64,000 bases of DNA from Craterilacuibacter sp. RT1T (lineage in GTDB: Bacteria > Pseudomonadota > Gammaproteobacteria > Burkholderiales > Chromobacteriaceae). The position numbers and the translations under genes were made by a program. How positions within the stretch are numbered: the first letter of the stretch is position 1; each line of letters begins with the position of its first letter. This document shows, piece after piece, positions 28,173 to 37,457 of this stretch. The stretch spans positions 470,949 through 534,948 of the forward strand of contig NZ_JAMFLI010000002.1 of the NCBI RefSeq assembly GCF_023502145.1, in the 5' to 3' direction. The notes beneath the pieces are model-generated. The model saw only the letters and a list, made by a program, of their open reading frames with translations. It had not been told where the DNA came from and ran no database searches.

Positions 28173-28640
28173 ATGTATTTCGAACACTTGGTTGCAGTGA
28201 ATGATCCGAATAATCCGATGGCGCTGCAACTGTCGCGTGAAACCTTGTGGCAAGGGCTGTTGCACCGGGCCGAGGCACCGCTGACGTTTGTCGAGTCCAT
28301 GGATGAGGATGTGGTGCTGGAGCGTGGTGCAGGCTATAGCGAACGCGCTTGGGCTTATGGCCAATATCGGGTGCAGGTAAGGGTGGAAATCGCGGTGCTG
28401 GAGAGTGTTGTTTATCGTACACACCCGCTGGCGGACAATGCCGGCGGCACCATGAGTATGCGCATCGAAGAGCCTGTTCCCGGCGATTTGTTTGTGCGCT
28501 TTGTCTACGATACTCCGGTGTCGGACGAACCGGTTGACGGTGTGGATGTGGCCTCTTATCTGCGTTCGGCCTACCAGCAAACCGATCTGGATCTGGTGCG
28601 TCAGATCCGCAAGATGGCCGAAACCGGCGAACTGGCCTGA
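28173..28640 (+). CDS. DUF1857/AtaL-like START-superfamily protein
   Basis: The 155-residue protein matches the small DUF1857 (AtaL-like, SRPBCC fold) family by its MYFEHLVAVNDP opening, QLSRETLWQGLLHRAE, and the late YDTPV...YLRSAYQQTDLDLVRQIRKM segment. The fold forms a hydrophobic pocket; the natural ligand is unknown. An AGGA ribosome site precedes the ATG. It stands alone and converges with ogt 15 bp downstream. Confidence 0.78.
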   Translation: MYFEHLVAVNDPNNPMALQLSRETLWQGLLHRAEAPLTFVESMDEDVVLERGAGYSERAWAYGQYRVQVRVEIAVLESVVYRTHPLADNAGGTMSMRIEEPVPGDLFVRFVYDTPVSDEPVDGVDVASYLRSAYQQTDLDLVRQIRKMAETGELA

Positions 28641-28655
28641 GCGGCGTCGAAGGGC

Positions 28656-29189
28656 TTAATCAAACAGCGCGCCTTGGAACGGGTGGCTGTCCGACTCCAG
28701 CGCCAGCAGTTGGCGTTTCGCTTCAAGCCCTCCGGCATAGCCGGTCAGCTCGCCATCGCTGCCTATGATGCGATGACACGGCACGATAATCGCCAGTGCG
28801 TTGGCGCCATTGGCCGCGGCTACTGCGCGGACGGCTTCGGGCCGGCCCATGCGGGTGGCCAGAGCCAGATAGCTTGCCTTGGCGCCGTAAGGAACTTCCC
28901 CTAGGGCATGCCAGACACTGCGCTGAAAGTCGCTGCCCACCATCAATAGCGGCAGTTCGAAATGGCGGCGGCGGCCGGCAAAGTAGTCGGCTAACTGCCT
29001 CTTGGCCTGCTCGATGACCGGCGCTGGCATCTCGTGCATGGCGGCGTTGAGTTGCCGGGTGATGCGCGCATCGATGCGGGCGCGCATTTGGCGATAGCGC
29101 CAGTCGCACAGGCATAACTGCTCGCCCCATGCGCCCAGCACCAGCTCGCCTAGCGGCGTTTTGACATAATCAATGGCAATGCGCTTCAT
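28656..29189 (-). CDS. ogt: Methylated-DNA--[protein]-cysteine S-methyltransferase
   Basis: The 177-residue protein transfers alkyl groups from O6-methylguanine or O4-methylthymine to its own cysteine. The active site is [12 protein letters not shown] near residue 140, preceded by the helix-turn-helix [20 protein letters not shown] that inserts into DNA. I prefer the ATG at 29189, which has a GGAG nine bases upstream, over the in-frame ATG at 29204. It follows the VWA gene closely on the same strand. Confidence 0.93.
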   Translation of the reverse strand: MKRIAIDYVKTPLGELVLGAWGEQLCLCDWRYRQMRARIDARITRQLNAAMHEMPAPVIEQAKRQLADYFAGRRRHFELPLLMVGSDFQRSVWHALGEVPYGAKASYLALATRMGRPEAVRAVAAANGANALAIIVPCHRIIGSDGELTGYAGGLEAKRQLLALESDSHPFQGALFD

Positions 29190-29214
29190 CGGCTGGTGCT
29201 CCATGAGGGAGGGT

Positions 29215-30399
29215 TTAGTGGGCGCTTTTTTTCAGCGCCTGCATCGCTTGGCTTAACCCGTCTACGGTCAGCGCAAACATGCGCCCGTCCATGCGTTCTT
29301 GCAACAGGCCGATGGACTGGGTATGGACCCAGCGTTCAGCCGGCACCGGGTTGAGCCAGACGGCGTGGCGAAAATGGCTGGTGAGGCGTTTTAGCCACAC
29401 TTCACCGGCTTCCTCATTCATATGTTCGACACTGCCACCGGGGTAGACAATCTCGTACGGGCTCATGCTGGCGTCGCCGACCAGAATCAGCTTGTAATCC
29501 GCGCCATAGGTGTGGATCAGATCGAAGGTGGCGACGGTGTCCTTGTGGCGACGGTGATTGTCGCGCCAGAGCGCCTCATACACGCAATTGTGGAAGTAAA
29601 AAATTTCCAGATGCTTGAATTCGCTGCGTGCGGCCGAAAACAGCTCTTCGCACTGGCGGATATGGTCATCCATCGAGCCGCCAATATCAAAAAGCACGAT
29701 CACCTTGACCGCATTGTGTAGCTCCGGCACCAGTTTCAGATCCAGATAGCCGGCATTCTTGGCGGTGGCGGCAATGGTGGCATCTAAATCAAGCACCTCG
29801 GCTGCGCCGCTACGGGCAAATTCGCGCAGGCGGCGCAGTGCCACCTTGAGGTTGCGCGTGCCCAGCTCGCCACTGTCGTCCAGATTGCGAAATTCGCGCT
29901 TGTCCCACACCTTGACCGCGCGGCGGTGGCGCGACTCGGCCTGGCCGATGCGTATCCCCTCCGGGTTGTAGCCGTAAGCGCCAAACGGGCTGGTGCCGCC
30001 GGTGCCTATCCATTTATTACCGCCTTGATGACGCTCTTTCTGTTCCGCCAGCCTTTCTTTAAGCGTTTCCATCAATTTGTCCCAGCCCAGCGCCTCTAGC
30101 TGGCGTTTTTCTTCGTCGCTGAGGAATTTTTCCACCTGCTTTTTCAGCCAGTCTTCGGGAATGGCCGTTTGCGGGTCATCCAGCGCGCCTGCGATACCGC
30201 GTACCTGCTGGGCAAATACCTGATCGAAACGGTCGAAATATTTCTCGTCCTTGATCAGGATGGTGCGGGCGAGCAGGTAAAAATCATCGATGCTGGCAAA
30301 GGCCAGCTGATGTTTGAGCGCTTCTAGCAGGGTCAGCCATTCCTTGAGCGAGACCGGCAAACCTGCATTGCGCAAGGCATAAAAGAAGTCAATAAACAT
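29215..30399 (-). CDS. CoxE-like VWA domain protein
   Basis: The 394-residue soluble protein has a helical N-terminal half ([21 protein letters not shown]) and a C-terminal von Willebrand factor A domain with the metal site [12 protein letters not shown] near residue 250. The usual D-x-S-x-S reads D-x-G-x-S here. CoxE-type VWA proteins usually work with a MoxR-type AAA ATPase in assembling or activating other enzymes. No MoxR gene adjoins it in this window. The start is the ATG at 30399; the 49 codons upstream in frame run into the promoter region. Confidence 0.85.
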   Translation of the reverse strand: MFIDFFYALRNAGLPVSLKEWLTLLEALKHQLAFASIDDFYLLARTILIKDEKYFDRFDQVFAQQVRGIAGALDDPQTAIPEDWLKKQVEKFLSDEEKRQLEALGWDKLMETLKERLAEQKERHQGGNKWIGTGGTSPFGAYGYNPEGIRIGQAESRHRRAVKVWDKREFRNLDDSGELGTRNLKVALRRLREFARSGAAEVLDLDATIAATAKNAGYLDLKLVPELHNAVKVIVLFDIGGSMDDHIRQCEELFSAARSEFKHLEIFYFHNCVYEALWRDNHRRHKDTVATFDLIHTYGADYKLILVGDASMSPYEIVYPGGSVEHMNEEAGEVWLKRLTSHFRHAVWLNPVPAERWVHTQSIGLLQERMDGRMFALTVDGLSQAMQALKKSAH

Positions 30400-30451
30400 G
30401 ATATTTGCGTGGCGACGGCTCGGGTTTTGTTTTAGAGTGAAAACGCAAGGC

Positions 30452-30465
30452 CAAACAGCTGTTTG
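30452..30465. promoter_or_regulatory. Perfect 14-bp palindrome, candidate operator upstream of the Lao-like operon
   Basis: CAAACAGCTGTTTG is a perfect palindrome located 27 bp before the aldehyde dehydrogenase start and 53 bp before the divergent VWA gene start. Its size and position suit a TetR-type operator. In Pseudomonas the related lao operon is controlled by the TetR repressor LaoR, but no such gene lies next to this operon. Confidence 0.45.
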
Positions 30466-30491
30466 AATAATGGCCCAACGAGGATAACACA

Positions 30492-31928
30492 ATGGATAAT
30501 TCGACCAACCCGGGCTTCGCCATTGTTGCTGCGCTAGAGCCGGCACACGCCAGGCTGAAGCGCGCCTGGCAGACGGATCCTTTCCCTGAATATGAACAGC
30601 GTATCGCGCTGCTGAATAAGCTTGCCCATATGCTGCATGATCATGCGGATGACTGGATGGCCGCGATCAATGCCGATTTCGGTCAGCGTAGCGCAGTAGA
30701 AACCCGTCTGGCCGAGTTGTTTCCGTCGCAGGAGGGCATACGCCACGCCAAAAAAATGCTCAAGCGCTGGATGGCGCCGCAAAAGCGCGGGGTGTCGCTG
30801 TGGTTCAAGCCGGCACGGGCCCATGTGCGCGCCCAGCCGCTGGGCGTCGTCGGCATTATCGTGCCATGGAATTACCCCTTGTATCTGGCGATCGGCCCCA
30901 TGATTGCCGCTTTGGCTGCCGGCAACCGCGTCATGCTCAAAATGTCCGAGTTCACGCCGCATACGGGCGAACTGATGGCGCGCCTGTGCCTTGAAGCGCT
31001 GGGGTCGGACTGGGTGGAGGTGGTCAATGGCGGGCCCGAGGTTGCGGCGGCCTTTTCCGCCTTGCCCTTTGATCACCTGCTGTTTACCGGCTCTACCGCC
31101 ATCGGCAAGCATGTGATGCGTGCCGCCGCCGCCAATCTGACGCCGGTCACGCTGGAGCTGGGTGGCAAATCGCCGGCCATTGTCGCGCCGGGCTTTGATG
31201 CGCGTCGCGCGGCCGAGGCCATTGTGGTGGGGAAGATGCTAAACGCCGGGCAGACCTGCGTGGCGCCCGACTATGTGCTGGTCAAGGCCGGCGAGCGCGA
31301 GGCTTTGCTGCGGGAAATCCGCCTGGCCGCCAGCCGCATGTACCCGACGCTACGCGACAATCCGGACTACACCTCGGTGATTAACGCGCGCCATCACCAG
31401 CGCCTCAGCCTTTGGCTGGAAGAGGCGCGCAGTGCGGGCGCCACCGTCGAGGCCATCAATCCGGGTGCCGAAGATCTGAGCGGCTCGCACAAATTGCCGC
31501 TTACGCTGGTGAGCGATGCGCCGCCGGATTGCGCCTTGATGCAGGAAGAGATTTTCGGGCCGCTGCTGCCCATTGTTGCATATGGCAAATTCGACGAGGC
31601 GCTGGGCTATGTCAACGCGCGCGCGCGGCCGTTGGCGCTGTATCTGTTTGATGAAGACCCGATGCGGATTGCCCGCGTCGAGCGGGAAACCATAGCCGGC
31701 GGCATGTGCGTTAATACGACGGTGCTGCATGTGGCGCAGGATGATCTGCCCTTTGGCGGGGTGGGGGCCTCCGGCATGGGGCACTACCATGCGCATGAAG
31801 GCTTTCTGACTTTTTCCAAGCTCAAGCCGGTGCTGGCCATGCCCAGGCTGAATGTGCTGTCGCTGACCCATGCGCCCTACGGCCAGCGCATGCACTGGCT
31901 GCTCAAGCTGATGCTGAGGCGGCCATGA
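30492..31928 (+). CDS. Coniferyl-aldehyde-dehydrogenase-type aldehyde dehydrogenase (LaoC-like)
   Basis: The 478-residue NAD(P)-dependent enzyme oxidises aldehydes to acids. The signature residues are the catalytic Cys in NAGQTCVAPDY, the Glu in TLELGGKSPAI and the FTGSTAIGK nucleotide loop. The short length and GVVGIIVPWNYP opening put it in the class-3/coniferyl aldehyde group. It overlaps the next gene (ATGA) and forms a three-gene operon matching P. aeruginosa laoC-laoB-laoA, which oxidises long-chain alcohols and aldehydes. The assignment to Lao is by gene order and family. Confidence 0.82.
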   Translation: MDNSTNPGFAIVAALEPAHARLKRAWQTDPFPEYEQRIALLNKLAHMLHDHADDWMAAINADFGQRSAVETRLAELFPSQEGIRHAKKMLKRWMAPQKRGVSLWFKPARAHVRAQPLGVVGIIVPWNYPLYLAIGPMIAALAAGNRVMLKMSEFTPHTGELMARLCLEALGSDWVEVVNGGPEVAAAFSALPFDHLLFTGSTAIGKHVMRAAAANLTPVTLELGGKSPAIVAPGFDARRAAEAIVVGKMLNAGQTCVAPDYVLVKAGEREALLREIRLAASRMYPTLRDNPDYTSVINARHHQRLSLWLEEARSAGATVEAINPGAEDLSGSHKLPLTLVSDAPPDCALMQEEIFGPLLPIVAYGKFDEALGYVNARARPLALYLFDEDPMRIARVERETIAGGMCVNTTVLHVAQDDLPFGGVGASGMGHYHAHEGFLTFSKLKPVLAMPRLNVLSLTHAPYGQRMHWLLKLMLRRP

Positions 31929-32452
31929 TGAACCGCCGCCAGCTGCTCAAAACTGGCCTTGCCGGCTCGGCATTGCTGCTGGCGGCGGGTTTTCTGGCGC
32001 GCCCCGAGCCGGATACTCCCGACGCTTTGGGCATGCAAGGCCTGGATACCCGCTTTTTGCATGCGGCAGACCGCAATCTGCTTGCCGCCATTGCGCCTAT
32101 CATGCTGGGCTTGTCGCTGGATGTTGCCCAGTTAAAGGCGCTGCTCTTGGGGGTGGATAGGGCGATCAGCGGCTTGCCGCTGATGCTGCAAGGCGAAGTG
32201 CGCCAGTTGCTGGATTTGCTGGGCAACCGCTGGGGGCGGCGTTATCTGGCCGGGGTAAAGACGCCATGGGCAAGCGCAAGCGCGTCCGAGTTGCATGCCT
32301 TTTTAGAAGGTTGGCGCCAGTCGCGTTTTACTTTATTGCGTAGCGGCTATCAGGCGCTGCACGGTCTGATTAATGCCGCCTGGTATGCCAACCCGGCAAG
32401 CTTTGCCGCGCTCTCTTATCGCGTGCCGGCACAGGGGAGGGTTCTGCAATGA
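31925..32452 (+). CDS. Twin-arginine signal protein, partner of the GMC oxidoreductase (LaoB-like)
   Basis: The 175-residue protein begins MMNRRQLLKTGLAGSALLLA, a clear twin-arginine-type export signal, followed by a small helical domain. Small Tat proteins of this kind precede GMC-type dehydrogenases, as in gluconate 2-dehydrogenase subunit 3 and P. aeruginosa PA0365. It probably escorts or anchors the downstream flavoprotein, which has no signal of its own. Both boundaries overlap the neighbouring genes by four bases. Confidence 0.7.
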   Translation: MMNRRQLLKTGLAGSALLLAAGFLARPEPDTPDALGMQGLDTRFLHAADRNLLAAIAPIMLGLSLDVAQLKALLLGVDRAISGLPLMLQGEVRQLLDLLGNRWGRRYLAGVKTPWASASASELHAFLEGWRQSRFTLLRSGYQALHGLINAAWYANPASFAALSYRVPAQGRVLQ

Positions 32453-34056
32453 CAAGTCCGCTGAAAGACCCGATCAAGGAAGGGCTTGCGCGCGGTTGGC
32501 AGGTTTACGATGGCGCTCTGCTCACGCAGGATCTGCAGCTGGATTGTGATGTCGCCATTGTCGGCTCGGGCGCCGGTGGCGGCATCAGTGCCGAAGTGTT
32601 GGCGCAAGCCGGTCTGAAAGTGCTGCTGATAGAAGAGGGTGCGCTGAAAAGCTCGACCGATTTTCGCCTGCTGGAGTCTGAAGCCTATCCCCAGCTTTAT
32701 CAGGAGTCGGCCAACCGCCAGACGCTGGACAAGGGTGTGACCATCTTGCAAGGCCGTACCGTTGGCGGCTCGACCACGGTCAACTGGACCAGTTCTTTTC
32801 GTCCGCCGATCGAGACGCTGGCCTGGTGGCGCGACAAGCATGGCCTGAGCGAACTTAGCGAAGAGGAAATGCTGCCCTGGATCGCGAAAGCCGAAGCCAG
32901 GGTGAATATTGGCGAATGGCTGGCACCGCCCAACCCGAACAATAGCGTGCTGGAAAAAGGCTGTAGCGCTCTGGGGTATTCGCATGGGCGCATACGGCGC
33001 AATGTGCGCGACTGCTGGAATCTGGGCTATTGCGGCATGGGCTGTCCGACCAATGCCAAGCAGTCCATGCTGGTGACCACCATCCCGTCCGCGCTGGACA
33101 AGGGTGCGGGCTTGCTGGCGCGCGTGCGGGTAGAGCGCTTGCTGTTCAGCGCCGACAATAAACAGGTGGACGCGCTGGAAGGTCTGGCGCTCAAGGACGA
33201 TACCTTAAGCCCGTCGGGGGTGAAGGTCAGGGTGAAGGCGCGCCATGTGCTGCTGTGTGGCGGCGCGATCGGCACGCCGGCACTCTTGCTAAGAAGCGGC
33301 GCGCCCGATCCGCACGAGGTCTTGGGCAAGCGCACGTTTTTACATCCGGTGGTGTTGTCCGGCGCCATCATGCCCGAGCAAATCGAACCGTGGAGCGGGG
33401 CCCCGCAAACCGTCTATTCCAACCATTTCCTGCATACCTGGCCCATCGATGGCCAGCTCGGTTACAAGCTGGAAGTGCCGCCTATCCATCCGGTGCTGCT
33501 ATCGACCACGCTCACCGGCTTTGGTCTGGATCATGCCCGCCTGATGCAGGCTATGCCGCACTTGAATGTGATGCTGGCCTTAACGCGCGACGGCTTTCAT
33601 CCGGACAGCCCGGGCGGAACGGTCAAGCTGAAAAAAGACGGCAGCCCGGCGCTGGATTACCCGATCACCGATCCTCTATGGCAGGCTTTTCGCCAGGCTT
33701 GGCACTCGATGGCCGAGCTGCAGTTCGCCGGCGGTGCCCAATCGGTGCTGACCGTGCATGAAAACGCCAAACCGGCCAGCAGCCTGGCCGAAGCGCGCGC
33801 CCAGATTGATAGCCTGCCGCTGGAGATTCTGCGCGCCCGCGTGGTCAGCGCCCATGTGATGGGCGGCGCGGCGATGAGCGCCGACGCCTCACGCGGGGTG
33901 GTCAACCATTGGGGTGAACACTGGCAGCTGGGTAATGTAAGCGTGATCGACGGCTCGCTGTTTCCGACCAGTATCGGAGCCAATCCCCAGTTGTCGGTCT
34001 ACGCCTTTGCCCTGCGTAACGCCTCCCGTCTTGCCAGCCGCCTGGCCCGAGCGTAG
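32449..34056 (+). CDS. GMC-family flavin alcohol dehydrogenase/oxidase (LaoA-like)
   Basis: The 535-residue FAD enzyme has the dinucleotide-binding motif VAIVGSGAGGGISAEVLA near residue 26, GRTVGGSTTVNWTSSF near residue 103 and the C-terminal GMC signature SAHVMGGAAMS...GSLFPTSIGANPQLS. GMC enzymes oxidise primary or secondary alcohols, including long-chain alcohols and sterols. With the upstream aldehyde dehydrogenase it would convert an alcohol to an acid. It lies near the putative steroid island, so a sterol or side-chain alcohol is an alternative substrate. Confidence 0.85.
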   Translation: MTSPLKDPIKEGLARGWQVYDGALLTQDLQLDCDVAIVGSGAGGGISAEVLAQAGLKVLLIEEGALKSSTDFRLLESEAYPQLYQESANRQTLDKGVTILQGRTVGGSTTVNWTSSFRPPIETLAWWRDKHGLSELSEEEMLPWIAKAEARVNIGEWLAPPNPNNSVLEKGCSALGYSHGRIRRNVRDCWNLGYCGMGCPTNAKQSMLVTTIPSALDKGAGLLARVRVERLLFSADNKQVDALEGLALKDDTLSPSGVKVRVKARHVLLCGGAIGTPALLLRSGAPDPHEVLGKRTFLHPVVLSGAIMPEQIEPWSGAPQTVYSNHFLHTWPIDGQLGYKLEVPPIHPVLLSTTLTGFGLDHARLMQAMPHLNVMLALTRDGFHPDSPGGTVKLKKDGSPALDYPITDPLWQAFRQAWHSMAELQFAGGAQSVLTVHENAKPASSLAEARAQIDSLPLEILRARVVSAHVMGGAAMSADASRGVVNHWGEHWQLGNVSVIDGSLFPTSIGANPQLSVYAFALRNASRLASRLARA

Positions 34057-34077
34057 CGCGCTCAGGCCGGGGCAAGC

Positions 34078-35850
34078 TCAAGCCAGCTGCCAGCGTCCTT
34101 CACCCAATAGTTCCAGCTGGTGGCTGTGGTGGCTATTCAGGGTGCTGCGGTGACCGACGCTGATCAGCACGGTTTGCGGCAGACGCTCGCGTACCAGCGC
34201 ATACATGGTGTGTTCCAGCCCCTCGTCCATCGCACTGGTGGCCTCGTCCAGGAAGGCCGACTGCGGTTTGGCCAGCAATAGACGGCCAAACGCCAGCCGT
34301 TGCTGTTCGCCTAGCGACAGGATATGCGCCCACTCTTCGCTTTCGTCCAGCCGGCTGCTTAAGTGCCCTAATTGAACCAGCGCCAGTATTTTGGCTGCCT
34401 CATCGCCCGCTTCGGCCGCGCTGGGGTAATACAGCGCATCGCGCAGCGTGCCTTGCGGCAGGTAAGGCTTTTGCGACAGGAAAATGGAGCGACCCTCGGG
34501 GCGGGTGATGTGTCCCTCGCAATATGGCCACAGCCCGGCGATGGCGCGCAGCAAGGTGGTCTTGCCGCTGCCCGAACGCCCGCGTATCAGCAAGGGCTCG
34601 CCCGGCTTGATGCTTAAAGTGGCATCGCTAAGCAAGGTGCGTCCTTGCGGCGTGTGGATATTGAGCGCACTGAGCGCCAGCAGCTTGCCGCGGGTGCTGA
34701 TCTGCGGGCTGGGCAGATTGTCGGCCTGCTCGATGGCATCGACAAAACCGGTCAGACGGTCAAGCACGGCACGGTAGCCGGCAAAGTCGTCGTAGGCACT
34801 GCGGAAAAAGGACAAATTATCCTGCAGCTGGCCAAAGGCCTGCGCCGTTTGCACCATATCGCCCAGCGTGATCTGTTTGGAGAAGAAGCGCTGCGCCTGA
34901 ATAATGAACGGAAACACGGCGGCAGTCTGGCTGACGATAAAGTTGAAACCCTGGAATTTGAGCGAGCGGTAAACAATGGCCCAGGCGTTGCCGATAATGC
35001 CGGAGAAGCGCGACCTGAGCTTGTCGCCCTCTACGCCTTCGCCGCGGTAAAACGCCACGCTTTCACCATATTCGCGCAAACGCACCAGCGAATAACGGTA
35101 GTCGGCATTCAGTTTTTCATTGAGGAAGTTCAGCCGGATCAGCGGCCGGCCTATCTTGAAGGCAAACACGGTGGCGATAATCACGTAGACGTAGACTACG
35201 AATACCATGCCGCGCGGGATCTCGGTGCCGAACAGATTGAGTACGCCGGACAAACCCCACAGGATGATGGTGAACTCGATGGTGGACACCAAAGCATCGA
35301 TCACCCCCATGGAGAGCGATAAAGACATGGCGGCAAAGCTGGTGACATCCTGTTGCAGACGCTGGTCGGGGTTGTCGGCCGGCGTCGCTAAGTACTGGCT
35401 GCGAAAGTAAGCCTGTTTGTCCAGCCAGCCCGCGAGCAGGCGCTCGTTCAGCCATTGCCGCCAGTGGAGGGTGAATGCCTGGTTCAGATAGAACGAGGTC
35501 AGTGCGCGCACGATATGCACCGAGGCCAGCACGGCAAAGCCCCACATCGCCACCCAGAACAGCTGCTCATCCAGCTTTTGCAAGGAGGCGTACATCTGGT
35601 TGTACCACTGCGAAAACAGCACGCTCATCCTGACCCCGAACAGGGTGAAGAACAGGATGGCGAGCAAGAGCAAGGTGGGGCGCGGATTGTGGCGGAGGGA
35701 GAAAAAATCTCCGCTCAAGCGCCAGAACTGCTTGCCCCAGCCACTGAAACGGACCAGCGCCCAGCCGGCGAGCAGGGCAATAACGAGCGTGATGGAATAC
35801 GCCTTAAGCAGCCACAGGCTGCTATTGAGAAGCTCTTGACTCCAGTTCAT
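34078..35850 (-). CDS. ABC transporter of the SbmA/YddA type (fused permease and ATPase)
   Basis: The 590-residue protein has an N-terminal membrane domain of about six helices with the SbmA/BacA-like stretch LFSQWYNQMYASLQKLDEQLF. A C-terminal ATPase follows with Walker A RGRSGSGKTTLL, signature SLGEQQRLAFGR and Walker B SAFLDEATSAMD. Relatives (YddA, Rv1819c) import peptides, antibiotics or cobalamin. A GGAG ribosome site precedes the ATG at 35850. It is convergent with the GMC gene. Confidence 0.85.
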   Translation of the reverse strand: MNWSQELLNSSLWLLKAYSITLVIALLAGWALVRFSGWGKQFWRLSGDFFSLRHNPRPTLLLLAILFFTLFGVRMSVLFSQWYNQMYASLQKLDEQLFWVAMWGFAVLASVHIVRALTSFYLNQAFTLHWRQWLNERLLAGWLDKQAYFRSQYLATPADNPDQRLQQDVTSFAAMSLSLSMGVIDALVSTIEFTIILWGLSGVLNLFGTEIPRGMVFVVYVYVIIATVFAFKIGRPLIRLNFLNEKLNADYRYSLVRLREYGESVAFYRGEGVEGDKLRSRFSGIIGNAWAIVYRSLKFQGFNFIVSQTAAVFPFIIQAQRFFSKQITLGDMVQTAQAFGQLQDNLSFFRSAYDDFAGYRAVLDRLTGFVDAIEQADNLPSPQISTRGKLLALSALNIHTPQGRTLLSDATLSIKPGEPLLIRGRSGSGKTTLLRAIAGLWPYCEGHITRPEGRSIFLSQKPYLPQGTLRDALYYPSAAEAGDEAAKILALVQLGHLSSRLDESEEWAHILSLGEQQRLAFGRLLLAKPQSAFLDEATSAMDEGLEHTMYALVRERLPQTVLISVGHRSTLNSHHSHQLELLGEGRWQLA

Positions 35851-36093
35851 ACGGTCTCCGAGAGCATGTTTGATGCGTATAGATTGTGCATTTTACTTAG
35901 CTTAGCGCAGCCAAGTCACTCATCCTGCTGCGTGATGCCGAAATAGCCGCAGGCGGCCGGTGCCGGCTTCGACTACAAACAAGAAAGTCTGGGTGTTGGC
36001 TGCTGCTTCTGTCTTAAGGTTGTACGGACAGAAAAGCGTGGCGTTCACCGCATCAAAGCATCGCCGCACGGCGGCAAACGGATGGAGACAGGC

Positions 36094-37449
36094 ATGAAAA
36101 TCACGTTTCTGGGCGCGGCCGGTACGGTGACCGGCAGTAAAACGCTGATCGAGCACGACGGCCACCGGGTGCTGGTCGACTGCGGCTTGTTTCAGGGTTT
36201 CAAGCAGCTGCGGCTGCGCAACTGGCAGCCGTTCGAAGTGCAGCCATCAACGATAGACGCTGTGGTGCTGACCCATGCCCATCTCGACCACAGCGGCTAT
36301 TTGCCGGCGCTGGTGCGCGACGGATTTCATGGCGCCATCCATACCACCCCCGCCAGTGTGAAGCTGGCGGCTATTTTGCTGGCCGACAGCGGGCGCTTGC
36401 AGGAGGAGGAAGCCGAGTTTGCCAACCGGCGCGGCTACTCCAAACATCACCCGGCCCTGGCACTGTATACCGAAGCCGATGCCCAGCGGGTGGATGAGCA
36501 CTTCCAGCCGCTGGCACTGGGCGAGGCGCGCGAAATCGCGCCGGGCTTTGTGCTGACGCTCAGGCAGGCGGGCCATATTCTGGGTGCGGCGATGGCCGAG
36601 CTGAGCGTGGATGGCAAGACCCTGCTGTTTTCCGGCGACTTAGGCCGGCCGAACGATCCGATTACCTTCAAGCCGGATACGGTCAGCCAGTGCGACATCC
36701 TGTTTGTCGAATCGACCTATGGCAACCGCCATCACCCGCAACAAGACACCGGGGCATTGCTAGCCGATGTGGTCAGCCGCACCGTGCATCGCGGCGGAGT
36801 GGTGGTGATTCCGTCTTTTGCCGTAGAGCGGGCGCAAACCCTGTTGCTATTGCTGTACAGATTAAAGCAGGCCAGGCGCATTCCGGATGTGCCCGTCTAT
36901 CTCAATAGTCCGATGGCCGGCGCGGTCACCACGCTGTTTCATGAGTTTCATGAAGAATTGCGCCTGTCCGAAGCCGAGGTCGAATCCATGTGCCGCGGCG
37001 TACACTTTGTGCGTACGGTGGAAGAGTCCAAGGCGCTTAACCGCAGCACCCGTCCGGCGGTGATCATCGCCGGCAGCGGCATGGCCACCGGCGGGCGCGT
37101 GCTGCACCATATTGCCGCCTTCGGGCCGGACCAGAAAAACACCCTGCTGTTTGCCGGCTTTCAGGCCGGCGGCACCCGTGGCGCGCTGATTGTGGCCGGC
37201 GCCAATAGCGTGCGCATGTTCGGCGAGGATGTGCCCATCCGGGCGGAAGTGGTGGCGCTGGAGCATTTGTCCGCCCATGCCGACGGCGACGAGATTCTCG
37301 CCTGGCTATCGGCATTTAGCGCGCCCCCGATGCGCACCTTCGTGATGCATGGCGAACCCGAAGCCGCCGATACCCTGCGCCGCAATATCGAGCACCGCTA
37401 CGGCTGGCGGGTAGAGGTGCCCGAACACAAGCAAAGCATTGTGTTGTAA
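36094..37449 (+). CDS. Beta-CASP metallo-beta-lactamase RNA hydrolase-like protein
   Basis: The 451-residue protein starts MKITFLGAAGTVTGSK and carries the metal motif THAHLDHSGYLP, then FSGDLGRPND, the beta-CASP domain (VIPSFAVERAQTLLLLLYRL) and a C-terminal LSAHADGDEIL. These are marks of the YSH1/CPSF-73-like group of RNA-processing nucleases found in bacteria. Its RNA target is unknown. The ATG at 36094 has a GGAG six bases upstream, better than the ATG at 36082. Confidence 0.85.
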   Translation: MKITFLGAAGTVTGSKTLIEHDGHRVLVDCGLFQGFKQLRLRNWQPFEVQPSTIDAVVLTHAHLDHSGYLPALVRDGFHGAIHTTPASVKLAAILLADSGRLQEEEAEFANRRGYSKHHPALALYTEADAQRVDEHFQPLALGEAREIAPGFVLTLRQAGHILGAAMAELSVDGKTLLFSGDLGRPNDPITFKPDTVSQCDILFVESTYGNRHHPQQDTGALLADVVSRTVHRGGVVVIPSFAVERAQTLLLLLYRLKQARRIPDVPVYLNSPMAGAVTTLFHEFHEELRLSEAEVESMCRGVHFVRTVEESKALNRSTRPAVIIAGSGMATGGRVLHHIAAFGPDQKNTLLFAGFQAGGTRGALIVAGANSVRMFGEDVPIRAEVVALEHLSAHADGDEILAWLSAFSAPPMRTFVMHGEPEAADTLRRNIEHRYGWRVEVPEHKQSIVL

Positions 37450-37457
37450 AGCGCAGG

